A stretch of 5,136 nt of DNA from Anaerolineae bacterium (GTDB lineage Bacteria; Chloroflexota; Anaerolineae; 4572-78), in the NCBI GenBank assembly GCA_027022125.1, contig JALVZI010000036.1, positions 1 to 5,136 of the forward strand. The letters run 5' to 3'. A program made the translations under genes and the position numbers. Below are positions 1 through 5,136 of this stretch, piece by piece; positions within the stretch are counted from its first letter, which is position 1, and the number at the start of each line of letters is the position of its first letter. The notes below the pieces were generated by a model, which did no database searches, was not told the origin of the DNA, and saw only the letters and a program-made list of their open reading frames with translations.

Positions 1-76
1 GTTTGTTTTGTCAAATTTTCGACTGCGTAACATCTGTCATTTAGTTCTCTTACATTTTTTGGGTCTTCCGTAAAAG
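1..76. other. Gap downstream of the ROK operon, no terminator seen
   Basis: These bases follow the stop codon of the ROK-like kinase gene in its direction of transcription. I see no GC-rich stem followed by a T run on the minus strand, so transcription may read on beyond the left edge. The minus strand has an ATG at 33-31 that stays open to the edge for 11 codons (reading MLRSRKFDKTN). Only a poor purine-rich stretch lies about 12 bases before it, so it is not called as a gene. Confidence 0.4.
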
Positions 77-1438
77 TTAATGTAGCGCTGGCAAGCTTGC
101 TGCGGCAACGGCTTGCCCAATCCGCCGACTTTTCTCGTCGGGAAGTTGGATATGGAAATTTAATTCTGGGAATTCGCTTGCCAAAACTTTTTCGGCGTTC
201 TCGATAATCAAATCGCCGCCGCGCCCAGAGGTGCAGCGTCCCAAAATCAGAACGTGTTTCAGGTCGTAAAAATCAGCATAATGCGCCAGCGTATAGCCCA
301 AATAAATGCCGATACTCTCCCAGATTTTGATTGCGCCCTTATGTCCGGCTTCCAGTTTTTCTTGCACAAATTTTAGTTTGGCGGCATCTGTGAGCCCGTC
401 AGGAATTTCGATGCCCGCCGCTGGTGCGAGCCGAAAAACGCATTGTTGCGAAAAATAAGACGCACCGCATCCTCTATCGCCCGACCATTCTTCAATTGGG
501 GCATTGGGATTGTAATCGACGGGCGCAAAGGCGAGTTCATTCAGCCAGCCCATAATGTGCCCCTCTAGATTTACATAACCGACCGCTTCGCTCGAACCCA
601 TGGCAATCCCCAAAATGCCGGTATCTTCAAGTGACATCGCCCCCGCCAGTGCGGTCACATCTCCATCGTTGATAACTTCAAGCGGAACGCCCATCTCATT
701 GCGGATATTGATAAAAAGGTTCTTGATTTCGGCAAACTTTTCTTTGGGGACGGCGCGAAAAAGAGAAGCAACCATTGGGCGATTCTCGATGTAAACGCCT
801 GCAGAACTCCCGCCGATAGCATCTACGCGGGGCATTTTGCTTGCCGCCGTTTCCAGAGCTTTTTTGATTTCTCGAATATGATACGCAGGGTCGCTGTGTT
901 TACGCGGCTCCCAAACCACTTCTTCGCTATAGATTACTTCACCGTCCACAACGGCACTCACTTTTCGGTCAGATGCGCCCAAATCAAAGCCGATGCGCGC
1001 GCCCTGCAAATAGCCGCCGAGCATCTTCCCTGCCTCGCGCGACGCGGGGACTTCATCCACATCACAAACAACGACTTCAAAGTCCTGCTCGTAGACTCTT
1101 TCGCCCATAAATTCGTAATCAAATTGACGTGTACCATTTTTAGCGTAGGTTTCTTGAATATATTTGCCCACTTTTTTCGAGCCACCGATATAAAGTTTGA
1201 AGCCACCGCGTTGCCAAAGCAAAAATTTGACAATGCGTTCGATATAAAAAAGGTTCTGCCCGGCATTCGGATGCGCTTCGGGTAAAATTCGGGTCTCGAA
1301 ACGGGTAAAATTCCCGCCACTGCGCTCTAAACCGATAACGAGTGGCACACCATTTTCAGCACATTGCGCTTGAAAAGCGCGGTTGGCTAAAACGGCAGGG
1401 TAAAAATTGGGGTCAAGAGGCGGCTGAAATTTTAGCAT
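77..1438 (-). CDS. ROK-like (ASKHA-fold) sugar kinase-type protein with long N-terminal extension
   Basis: This 453-residue protein is probably a cytoplasmic ATP-dependent sugar kinase or a sugar-sensing relative; the substrate is unknown. Its C-terminal two thirds look like the ROK/actin-like ATPase fold. A phosphate-1 loop reads IGFDLGASDRK (149-159), with D152 in the DxGxS/T position. GGSSAG lies at 209-214, and VINDGDVTALAGA (255-267) carries N257-D258 where ROK kinases have their catalytic Asp. HVLILGRCTSGRGG (395-408) resembles the adenosine-binding segment. The ROK zinc motif CxCGxxGC is absent, replaced by a GDRGCGASYFSQQ stretch (320-332). Residues 1-147 precede the kinase core and show no obvious winged helix, making the protein longer than the roughly 300 residues of a plain ROK kinase. 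Its ATG directly follows the stop of the ROK repressor (TAAATG), with a weak AAAGAG ribosome site inside the upstream gene, suggesting translational coupling. Fold assignment is fairly secure; kinase activity is inferred. Confidence 0.72.
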   Translation of the reverse strand: MLKFQPPLDPNFYPAVLANRAFQAQCAENGVPLVIGLERSGGNFTRFETRILPEAHPNAGQNLFYIERIVKFLLWQRGGFKLYIGGSKKVGKYIQETYAKNGTRQFDYEFMGERVYEQDFEVVVCDVDEVPASREAGKMLGGYLQGARIGFDLGASDRKVSAVVDGEVIYSEEVVWEPRKHSDPAYHIREIKKALETAASKMPRVDAIGGSSAGVYIENRPMVASLFRAVPKEKFAEIKNLFINIRNEMGVPLEVINDGDVTALAGAMSLEDTGILGIAMGSSEAVGYVNLEGHIMGWLNELAFAPVDYNPNAPIEEWSGDRGCGASYFSQQCVFRLAPAAGIEIPDGLTDAAKLKFVQEKLEAGHKGAIKIWESIGIYLGYTLAHYADFYDLKHVLILGRCTSGRGGDLIIENAEKVLASEFPELNFHIQLPDEKSRRIGQAVAAASLPALH

Positions 1439-2638
1439 TTAGGTCTCTTTAAATAGAAGGGCATATCCATCCATCAGCATGGCAGTTGCCGCGCCCAAAA
1501 TACTGCCTTGAGACTCAATTTTGCTAATCTCTATAGTGGTATCTTGGGCTAATTTGTTATAAGAAGATTGGTGTATAGCATCTTGCACAGATTGCAACCA
1601 AGCCTCTCCAAAGCGAATCATTTCGCCAGTCAGAATGATTTTTTGGATGTTCAAAATGCTGATCAAGTTGGCTATAGATGCACCCAAATAATGCCCCGCA
1701 GTGAAAACAATTTCTTGTGCCAGTGCATCTTTGGCAAAAAAAGTGGTTCTGATGGCTTCTAATGAAATTTCTTCAATTTTCTTAGGCAAGATAGACGATT
1801 TTGCTTCGGGGGCTAAAAGTTTGGCTCGTCGAATAATGGCACTGGTACTGGCAAGGGTCTCCAAACATCCACGTTTTCCGCAACGACAAAAAATACCATC
1901 TTTTTGGACAACAACATGCCCAATTTCCCCCGCGCCGCCGCCATCACCCTGAAATAGTTTTCCATTAATAATGATTCCCGCGCTTATACCCTCTTTAACA
2001 TTAACAACAATCAAATTTTCGTTGGGTTGATGCCCCGTGCCGTAGATATACTCACCAATTGCGGCGGCTTGGCTGTCATTAAGCACTGAAACGGGCAGGT
2101 TATAACGTCGGCGCAATAAGTCTGCAAGAGGAAGGTCTTCCCAGTCAAGATTGACGGCTTTTATAACTATGCCCTCTTTTAAATTCATCAACCCGGGCGC
2201 GCTAACACCAATGCCGATAATAGGAGTTAGATTCGTTGTTAATAATTGGTCGAGCAACCGGTAAATCAGGTTAATTGCTTCTTGACCATCACTTTTGTTG
2301 GTGGGAATTTCTACCTTTTCTTTAATTTCGCCCCTTAAATTTATAATCGCGCCGACAAATTTTGTTCGTTCCAAATTCACGCCAATCAGGTAGCGAGAAT
2401 CGGGAATTAAACTTAGCAAAACAGGCGCTTTGCCACCCAGCGATTCCCCGCGCCCAACTTCTTCAACCAGATTTTCGTCTAACAAAGCCGAAACAATACT
2501 GGATACCGTTGTACGCGTCAAACGGGTGATACGCGCAATCTCTGCCCGACTGATAGTATCATGAGCAAAAATTGTCTTAAGCACTAAATCCCGATTATGT
2601 TCTTTAGTTTGTTGGCGGGTTGCTTTTTCAGGAGACAT
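1439..2638 (-). CDS. ROK-family transcriptional repressor (NagC/XylR/Mlc type)
   Basis: This 399-residue protein is a DNA-binding regulator expected to release its operator when a sugar or sugar phosphate binds. Length and domain order are typical of NagC/XylR-type repressors. Residues 15-60 form a MarR-like winged helix-turn-helix (ISRAEIARITRL then TRTTVSSIVSALL as likely recognition helix), followed by a GRGESLGGKAP wing. The ROK domain starts near LIGVNLERTKFVGAII (84-99). There the kinase DxGGT phosphate loop is lost, as in true repressors, so phosphorylation is unlikely even though N187-D188 (NDSQAAAIGE) remain. The ROK signature is clear: GAGEIGH (235-241) and the zinc site CRCGKRGCLE (251-260), with H241, C251, C253 and C258 as probable ligands. 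The ATG is preceded by GAGGGG with a short spacer, and a near-consensus promoter lies 48 bases upstream. It is the first gene of an operon with the ROK-like kinase and is probably autoregulated through the paired palindromes at 2655-2685. Confidence 0.9.
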   Translation of the reverse strand: MSPEKATRQQTKEHNRDLVLKTIFAHDTISRAEIARITRLTRTTVSSIVSALLDENLVEEVGRGESLGGKAPVLLSLIPDSRYLIGVNLERTKFVGAIINLRGEIKEKVEIPTNKSDGQEAINLIYRLLDQLLTTNLTPIIGIGVSAPGLMNLKEGIVIKAVNLDWEDLPLADLLRRRYNLPVSVLNDSQAAAIGEYIYGTGHQPNENLIVVNVKEGISAGIIINGKLFQGDGGGAGEIGHVVVQKDGIFCRCGKRGCLETLASTSAIIRRAKLLAPEAKSSILPKKIEEISLEAIRTTFFAKDALAQEIVFTAGHYLGASIANLISILNIQKIILTGEMIRFGEAWLQSVQDAIHQSSYNKLAQDTTIEISKIESQGSILGAATAMLMDGYALLFKET

Positions 2639-2654
2639 TGCCCCTCGTAGAGGA

Positions 2655-2685
2655 ATCTTACAAAGGTCATTGAACTTACAAAGTT
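2655..2685. promoter_or_regulatory. Candidate tandem operator of the ROK repressor
   Basis: Two 13-bp sequences, ATCTTACAAAGGT (2655-2667) and AACTTACAAAGTT (2673-2685), share the exact 9-mer CTTACAAAG, with centres 18 bp apart. The second is a perfect palindrome around ACA (AACTT/AAGTT); in the first, four of five arm pairs match. The second abuts the -10 box of the operon promoter and covers the predicted start of transcription. The first lies in the leader before the repressor's ribosome site. Binding here would block the promoter. The repeats are seen directly; the operator role and the identity of the bound protein are inferred from position. Confidence 0.55.
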
Positions 2686-2713
2686 ATTATATGAAGATAG
2701 AAGCAAAAGTCAA
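2686..2713 (-). promoter_or_regulatory. Sigma70-type promoter of the ROK repressor-kinase operon
   Basis: On the minus strand a TTGACT -35 box (2713-2708) is followed after 16 bases by a perfect TATAAT -10 box (2691-2686). Transcription would start near 2679, giving a leader of about 40 bases before the repressor ATG at 2638. The tandem palindromes at 2655-2685 overlap the predicted start, as expected for a repressed promoter. Confidence 0.7.
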
Positions 2714-2759
2714 AAAAGTATTATTGCAAAAGTGGCGGTGCACTGTTTACGCTAAGAAT

Positions 2760-2787
2760 TTGGGTTATTTTCAATGTGCCGTATAAT
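2760..2787 (+). promoter_or_regulatory. Sigma70-type promoter of the thiolase-like gene
   Basis: A perfect TATAAT (2782-2787) is preceded by TTGGGT (2760-2765), a weak -35 match (three of six), with a 16-base spacer. The predicted start near 2794 leaves a leader of about 65 bases before the ATG at 2859. The -35 box lies 46 bp from that of the divergent ROK operon, so a regulator bound between them could affect both directions. The CTTACAAAG palindromes, however, lie only on the ROK side. Confidence 0.55.
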
Positions 2788-2835
2788 CGGTGTTGAATTT
2801 TTCGGCAATTTTGATGCGCTGAACAAAAAATAACC
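2763..2835. repeat. 9-bp inverted repeat flanking the thiolase promoter -10 box and leader
   Basis: GGTTATTTT (2763-2771) and its exact reverse complement AAAATAACC (2827-2835) are separated by 55 bases. The left arm overlaps the -35/spacer region and the right arm lies in the leader just before the ribosome site, so the two arms cannot both be in the predicted mRNA. They could be paired DNA sites for a regulator or a chance match in A/T-rich sequence. Confidence 0.3.
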
Positions 2836-2858
2836 AGCAATCTTTCAGAGGTGATAGA

Positions 2859-4016
2859 ATGCATAATGAACTCCGCAGTGTCAGTATTGTCGGTATCGGG
2901 CAAATTCCGGTGCAGAAAGAAAATCCGAAAAGCCTGCGTGAAATGGGCGCAGAGGTGCTTTTTTTGGCGATGGAGGATGCCGGTATTGACCATATCGATG
3001 GGCTATTTGTGGGCAATATGCTGGCAGATGAATTGCAGGGGCAAAAACACGTGGCGACGCTGATTGCCAGCGCCGCCGGAATGCGCGGCATCGAAGCCCT
3101 GCACGTGCGAGCCGCCACTGCCACCGGCGCCGCCGCACTGCGAATGGCATATTTCGCGGTAGCCAGCGGCGAAGCGCGATTGGCGGTAGCGCTGGGTGTG
3201 GAAAAAATGAGCGGGGGCGATGCCACCTCTGCGCTGGCAAAAGCGCTCGATGCGGAAACGGAAACACCCACCGGTGCGACGCTGCTCAGTCAAAATGCAA
3301 AATTGATGCAATTGTATATGGATACCTACGGCGTGCCGGTAGAGGCATTCGACAATTTTTCGCTGACGGCGCATAAAAACGCTCGCACCAACCCCAACGC
3401 ACTGTTCAAAGATAAAGAAGTCACTGTGGAGATGATTCGCAATTCGCGGGTGATTGTGCCGCCGCTGCGATTGTTTGACGCTTCGCCGCTGTGTGACGGC
3501 GCGGCGGCAGTGGTGCTCACCCGCAGCGAAGAAGCGCGGGCATACACCCATCAACCGGTAAAAATCCTCAGTTCCAGCGTGGCAACCGATTGGCTGCGCA
3601 TCGCCGACCGCAAAAATCCGCTGCGCCTTTTTGCCGCCGAGCGCTCTACCCGCGAGGCGTTTCGCAAAGCGAATGTCCATCGCACCGATTTGGATGTGGT
3701 GGAAGTGCATGATGCTTTCAGCATTATGAGTTGTATGGCGCTGGAAGCCATCGGATTTGCCAAACCCGGCGAAGGCTGGCGGATGGCAGTGGAGAATCAA
3801 ATCGGGTTGACCGGCGATGTGCCGATTTCCACTTTCGGCGGATTGAAGGCACGCGGACACCCCATCGGCGCGACGGCAATTTATCAAACGTGTGAAATTG
3901 TGCAGCAGTTGATGGGCAAAGCCGGGGCAAATCAGGTGGCAAATGCCGAATTGGCAATGCTCCTCAGCATCGGCGGGGCGGGCAGTACCGCGCTGACCCA
4001 CATTTTCGGGATGTGA
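2859..4016 (+). CDS. Thiolase-superfamily protein, archaeal/SCP2 type, lacking the nucleophilic Cys
   Basis: This 385-residue cytoplasmic protein aligns by eye along its length with archaeal/SCP2-type acetyl-CoA acetyltransferases. Family landmarks are VSIVGIGQIP (8-17), LFVGNMLADELQGQ (49-62), ALRMAYFAVASGEA (93-106), GVEKM (113-117), PLRLFDASPLCDGAAAVVL (202-220), EVHDAFS (282-288), GGLKARGHPIGATA (327-340) and SIGGAG (370-375). H284 and H334 are retained. The catalytic Cys, expected in an AACASG-like motif, is replaced: the sequence is AATATG (85-90), with T87 (codon ACT, 3117-3119) at the nucleophile position. The usual GATG is GATA. Thiolytic cleavage or Claisen condensation via an acyl-Cys intermediate therefore seems unlikely. 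Some Cys-less SCP2-like thiolases act as retro-aldolases with a DUF35 partner (Ltp2 type), but no DUF35 gene lies in the window. The start is secure: strong ribosome site AGAGGTGA at 2847-2854, in-frame stop upstream at 2820. It appears to be a single-gene unit. Confidence 0.85.
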   Translation: MHNELRSVSIVGIGQIPVQKENPKSLREMGAEVLFLAMEDAGIDHIDGLFVGNMLADELQGQKHVATLIASAAGMRGIEALHVRAATATGAAALRMAYFAVASGEARLAVALGVEKMSGGDATSALAKALDAETETPTGATLLSQNAKLMQLYMDTYGVPVEAFDNFSLTAHKNARTNPNALFKDKEVTVEMIRNSRVIVPPLRLFDASPLCDGAAAVVLTRSEEARAYTHQPVKILSSSVATDWLRIADRKNPLRLFAAERSTREAFRKANVHRTDLDVVEVHDAFSIMSCMALEAIGFAKPGEGWRMAVENQIGLTGDVPISTFGGLKARGHPIGATAIYQTCEIVQQLMGKAGANQVANAELAMLLSIGGAGSTALTHIFGM

Positions 4017-4028
4017 GTCTCATCCCGA
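4006..4028. terminator. Candidate bidirectional hairpin between convergent genes
   Basis: TCGGGATG (4006-4013) pairs perfectly with CATCCCGA (4021-4028) around a 7-base loop, and the thiolase stop codon TGA (4014-4016) sits in that loop. The stem begins 9 bases beyond the exonuclease stop codon on the other strand, so it could serve both converging transcripts. Neither side has a T run after the stem, so it is not a textbook intrinsic terminator; it may act weakly or protect mRNA 3' ends. Confidence 0.45.
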
Positions 4029-4036
4029 CAGAACCC

Positions 4037-4819
4037 TTATATCTGCAATTTTACCCCCACCGGGCAGTGGTCGCTGCCTGTCACCTCCGGCAAAATGAAC
4101 GCATCGGTGATACGGGGCATTAATTCCGGCGCGGCGAAAAAGTAGTCAATTCGCCAACCCACGTTTCGCGCCCGCGCCCCGAATCGCTGCGACCACCAGG
4201 TATACTGCTCCGGCTCATCGGGGTGAAAATGGCGGAACGTGTCCACATATCCCGCCGCCAGCACCGCATCAATCCACGCCCGCTCTTCCGGCAAAAATCC
4301 GGTGGTTTTCTGATTCGACTTCGGGTTGGCGAGGTCGATTTCGCGGTGTGCCGTGTTCACATCCCCGCCGAACAGCACGAGTTTCCCCGCTGCACGCAGC
4401 GATTCGCACTTTTGCAAAAAAGCATCGTAAAACGCCATTTTGAACGGCACGCGGCTCAAATCGCGCCCGCCGTTGGGAAAATAGCAGTTTATCAGCGAAA
4501 AATCGGCATAATGGGCGATGATGGTGCGCCCTTCCGTGTCGAATTCTTCCACCCCCAACCCAAACTCTACCGCCAGCGGCTCAATTTTGGTGAGCAATCC
4601 CGTGCCGCTATACCCCTTTTTCCGTTTCGATGCGTTCCAAAAAGCAAAATAGCCATCGGGGGCAACCACTTCGGCGGGAATTTGGTGTGGCTCGGCGCGG
4701 GTTTCTTGCAAGCACAGAATATCGGGTTGGGCGGCGGCAAGCCAATCTGCAAACCCTTTTCGGTGCGCAGCACGGATGCCGTTAACGTTCCACGAAAGAA
4801 TGGTAAGCGGTGCAGTCAT
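4037..4819 (-). CDS. xth: Exodeoxyribonuclease III / AP endonuclease (ExoIII/APE1 family)
   Basis: This 260-residue, Mg-dependent cytoplasmic base-excision-repair enzyme cuts DNA 5' of abasic sites and trims 3' ends. The whole endonuclease/exonuclease/phosphatase fold is present, at the length usual for ExoIII. Catalytic motifs in order are SWNVNG (9-14, N11), LQET (37-40, metal-binding E39), GRTI (97-100), NCYFPNGG (111-118, Y113), GGDVNTAHREIDL (151-163, D153 and N155), WRIDYFF (222-228, D225) and GSDHCPV (248-254, D250-H251). The insert GFLPEERAWID (174-184) is typical of the family. The start is supported by TGAGGT about 7 bases upstream of the ATG and by its closeness to the first motif. 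It is convergent with the thiolase-like gene, 20 bases between stop codons, and appears to be transcribed alone. I see no convincing -35/-10 pair upstream. All key residues are intact, so it should be active. Confidence 0.95.
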   Translation of the reverse strand: MTAPLTILSWNVNGIRAAHRKGFADWLAAAQPDILCLQETRAEPHQIPAEVVAPDGYFAFWNASKRKKGYSGTGLLTKIEPLAVEFGLGVEEFDTEGRTIIAHYADFSLINCYFPNGGRDLSRVPFKMAFYDAFLQKCESLRAAGKLVLFGGDVNTAHREIDLANPKSNQKTTGFLPEERAWIDAVLAAGYVDTFRHFHPDEPEQYTWWSQRFGARARNVGWRIDYFFAAPELMPRITDAFILPEVTGSDHCPVGVKLQI

Positions 4820-4964
4820 ATCGTAACCTCACAATAGCATAAAATTCAGATTTTCTGTAACTTGTCATAAAACTTGTTAGAACTTTTTACGTGACCAGGC
4901 TCTGTTAACATTTGTCGATTTCATCATACTGCATCGTCCAACCTTAATTGTCGGGTTATTGCCC
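4820..4964. other. Intergenic region upstream of the exonuclease III gene
   Basis: There is no credible coding sequence here. It holds the ribosome site for the exonuclease gene (CCTC at 4827-4830, GAGG on the minus strand). A poor -10-like TATGCT (4841-4836, minus) lies too close to that site to be trusted. A tiny CAGA/TCTG stem, the 12-bp near-tandem repeat (4859-4882) and a short CGGG/CCCG stem at 4952-4965 are also present. No clear promoter can be assigned. Confidence 0.5.
4859..4882. repeat. Two adjacent 12-bp near-direct repeats
   Basis: AACTTGTCATAA (4859-4870) and AACTTGTTAGAA (4871-4882) match at 10 of 12 positions and lie head to tail, 40-63 bases upstream of the exonuclease ATG. 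They could be a paired binding site or a chance duplication; no function can be assigned. Confidence 0.35.
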
Positions 4965-5126
4965 GTGAAAAAAATTAAACCACAGAGGCGCAGAGAAACA
5001 GAGAAAAATAAGGTTTGAGAGCCGACTATATAGCAGAATTCGTAATTTTTGATGAAATTTTGAACCGGAACTCAAAAATTTTTTAAATTCTCCGCGTCTC
5101 TGTGCTTCTGTGGTGAAAAATTAACC
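4965..5126. repeat. Inverted-repeat intergenic element with CCACAGAG-type arms
   Basis: The left arm (4980-5005) begins CCACAGAGGCGCAGAGAAAC. The right arm (5088-5113) is, on the opposite strand, CCACAGAAGCACAGAGACGC followed by GGAGAA. The 26-bp arms match at 21 positions and are separated by 82 bases. Inside, AATTTTTGA (5044-5052) pairs with TCAAAAATT (5072-5080), and GAATT (5036-5040) with AATTC (5086-5090), so the element could fold as a long two-tier hairpin. Similar sequences flank the arms as direct repeats: GTGAAAAAAATTAA (4965-4978) and GTGAAAAATTAA (5113-5124). From memory, CCACAGAG-like repeats occur in intergenic regions of many unrelated bacterial genomes. The element encodes nothing visible and could be a non-autonomous mobile element (MITE-like) or a structured repeat. 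Confidence 0.7.
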
Positions 5127-5136
5127 TTTTTTCAGA

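Noticed and set aside
1..33. Start of a further operon gene on the minus strand (ATG at 33-31, 11 open codons to the edge)
   Set aside because: Too short to judge, only a weak ribosome site, and the residues match no family I know.
90..117. GGCAAGC/GCTTGCC stem near the 3' end of the kinase-like gene as a terminator
   Set aside because: It lies within the coding sequence before the stop codon, has a 14-base loop, and no T run follows it closely on the minus strand.
878..1285. Open plus-strand frame (135 codons) inside the ROK-like kinase gene
   Set aside because: It overlaps a conserved gene on the other strand, has no good ribosome site, and its translation shows no recognisable motif.
2721..2993. 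Minus-strand frame spanning the divergent intergenic region and the thiolase start
   Set aside because: It would run through both promoters and the thiolase N-terminus, and the translation resembles nothing.
3003..4001. Long open minus-strand frame (332 codons) opposite the thiolase gene
   Set aside because: It lies wholly antisense to a gene with clear family motifs, is rich in H, R, C and Q as expected for a shadow frame in G+C-rich sequence, and has no recognisable domain.
4223..4837. Open plus-strand frame (204 codons) opposite exonuclease III
   Set aside because: The minus-strand protein has every catalytic motif of its family; the opposite frame has Arg/His-rich shadow composition.
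4836..4864. Promoter for exonuclease III (TATGCT with a distant ATGACA)
   Set aside because: The spacing is about 21 bases, the -10 match is poor, and transcription would start on top of the ribosome site.
4966..5126. CRISPR array
   Set aside because: The repeat arms are inverted, only two in number, and have no set of regularly spaced direct repeats with unique spacers.

Overview
The window looks like a piece of a bacterial chromosome. It holds four complete protein genes, with signals typical of a sigma70-type bacterium: TTGACT/TATAAT promoters and strong GAGG-type ribosome binding sites. The lineage cannot be fixed from the sequence. The thiolase resembles the archaeal/SCP2-type enzymes that also occur in Chloroflexota and other deep-branching bacteria. 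The NagC-type repressor and the imperfect CCACAGAG-type intergenic repeat are compatible with that, but a Chloroflexota-like origin is only a low-confidence guess. Hand counts of sample 60-base lines give about 42-43% G+C in the ROK repressor gene, 37-55% in its partner, 53-73% in the thiolase and about 57% in the exonuclease gene.

Layout. Positions 77-2638 (minus strand) form a two-gene operon: a ROK-family transcriptional repressor (1439-2638) followed, with stop and start codons directly abutting (TAAATG), by a larger ROK-like/ASKHA-fold protein (77-1438) that is probably a sugar kinase or sugar-sensing protein. The operon has a near-consensus promoter at 2686-2713. Two 13-bp near-palindromes sharing CTTACAAAG lie 18 bp apart, immediately downstream of the -10 box, and are a good candidate for the repressor's own operator. 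The first 76 bases show no terminator, so the operon may continue off the left edge.

The 220-bp divergent intergenic region (2639-2858) also carries a promoter for a plus-strand thiolase gene (2859-4016). That protein keeps both catalytic-region histidines (HDAF and GHP), but the nucleophilic cysteine position is threonine (ACT codon at 3117-3119). It is therefore probably not a conventional thiolase, and this is the most interesting feature of the window. An 8-bp stem whose loop contains the thiolase stop codon separates it from the convergent minus-strand exodeoxyribonuclease III gene (4037-4819), which has the full catalytic set.

The right end (4820-5136) has no gene. It contains a 12-bp near-tandem repeat upstream of the exonuclease gene and a ~160-bp inverted-repeat element with 26-bp arms of the CCACAGAG type.

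The ROK pair is likely one functional unit for sensing and processing a sugar or sugar derivative. The thiolase-like gene and the DNA-repair gene appear to be independent, single-gene transcription units. No CRISPR array, tRNA, rRNA or transposase gene was seen.
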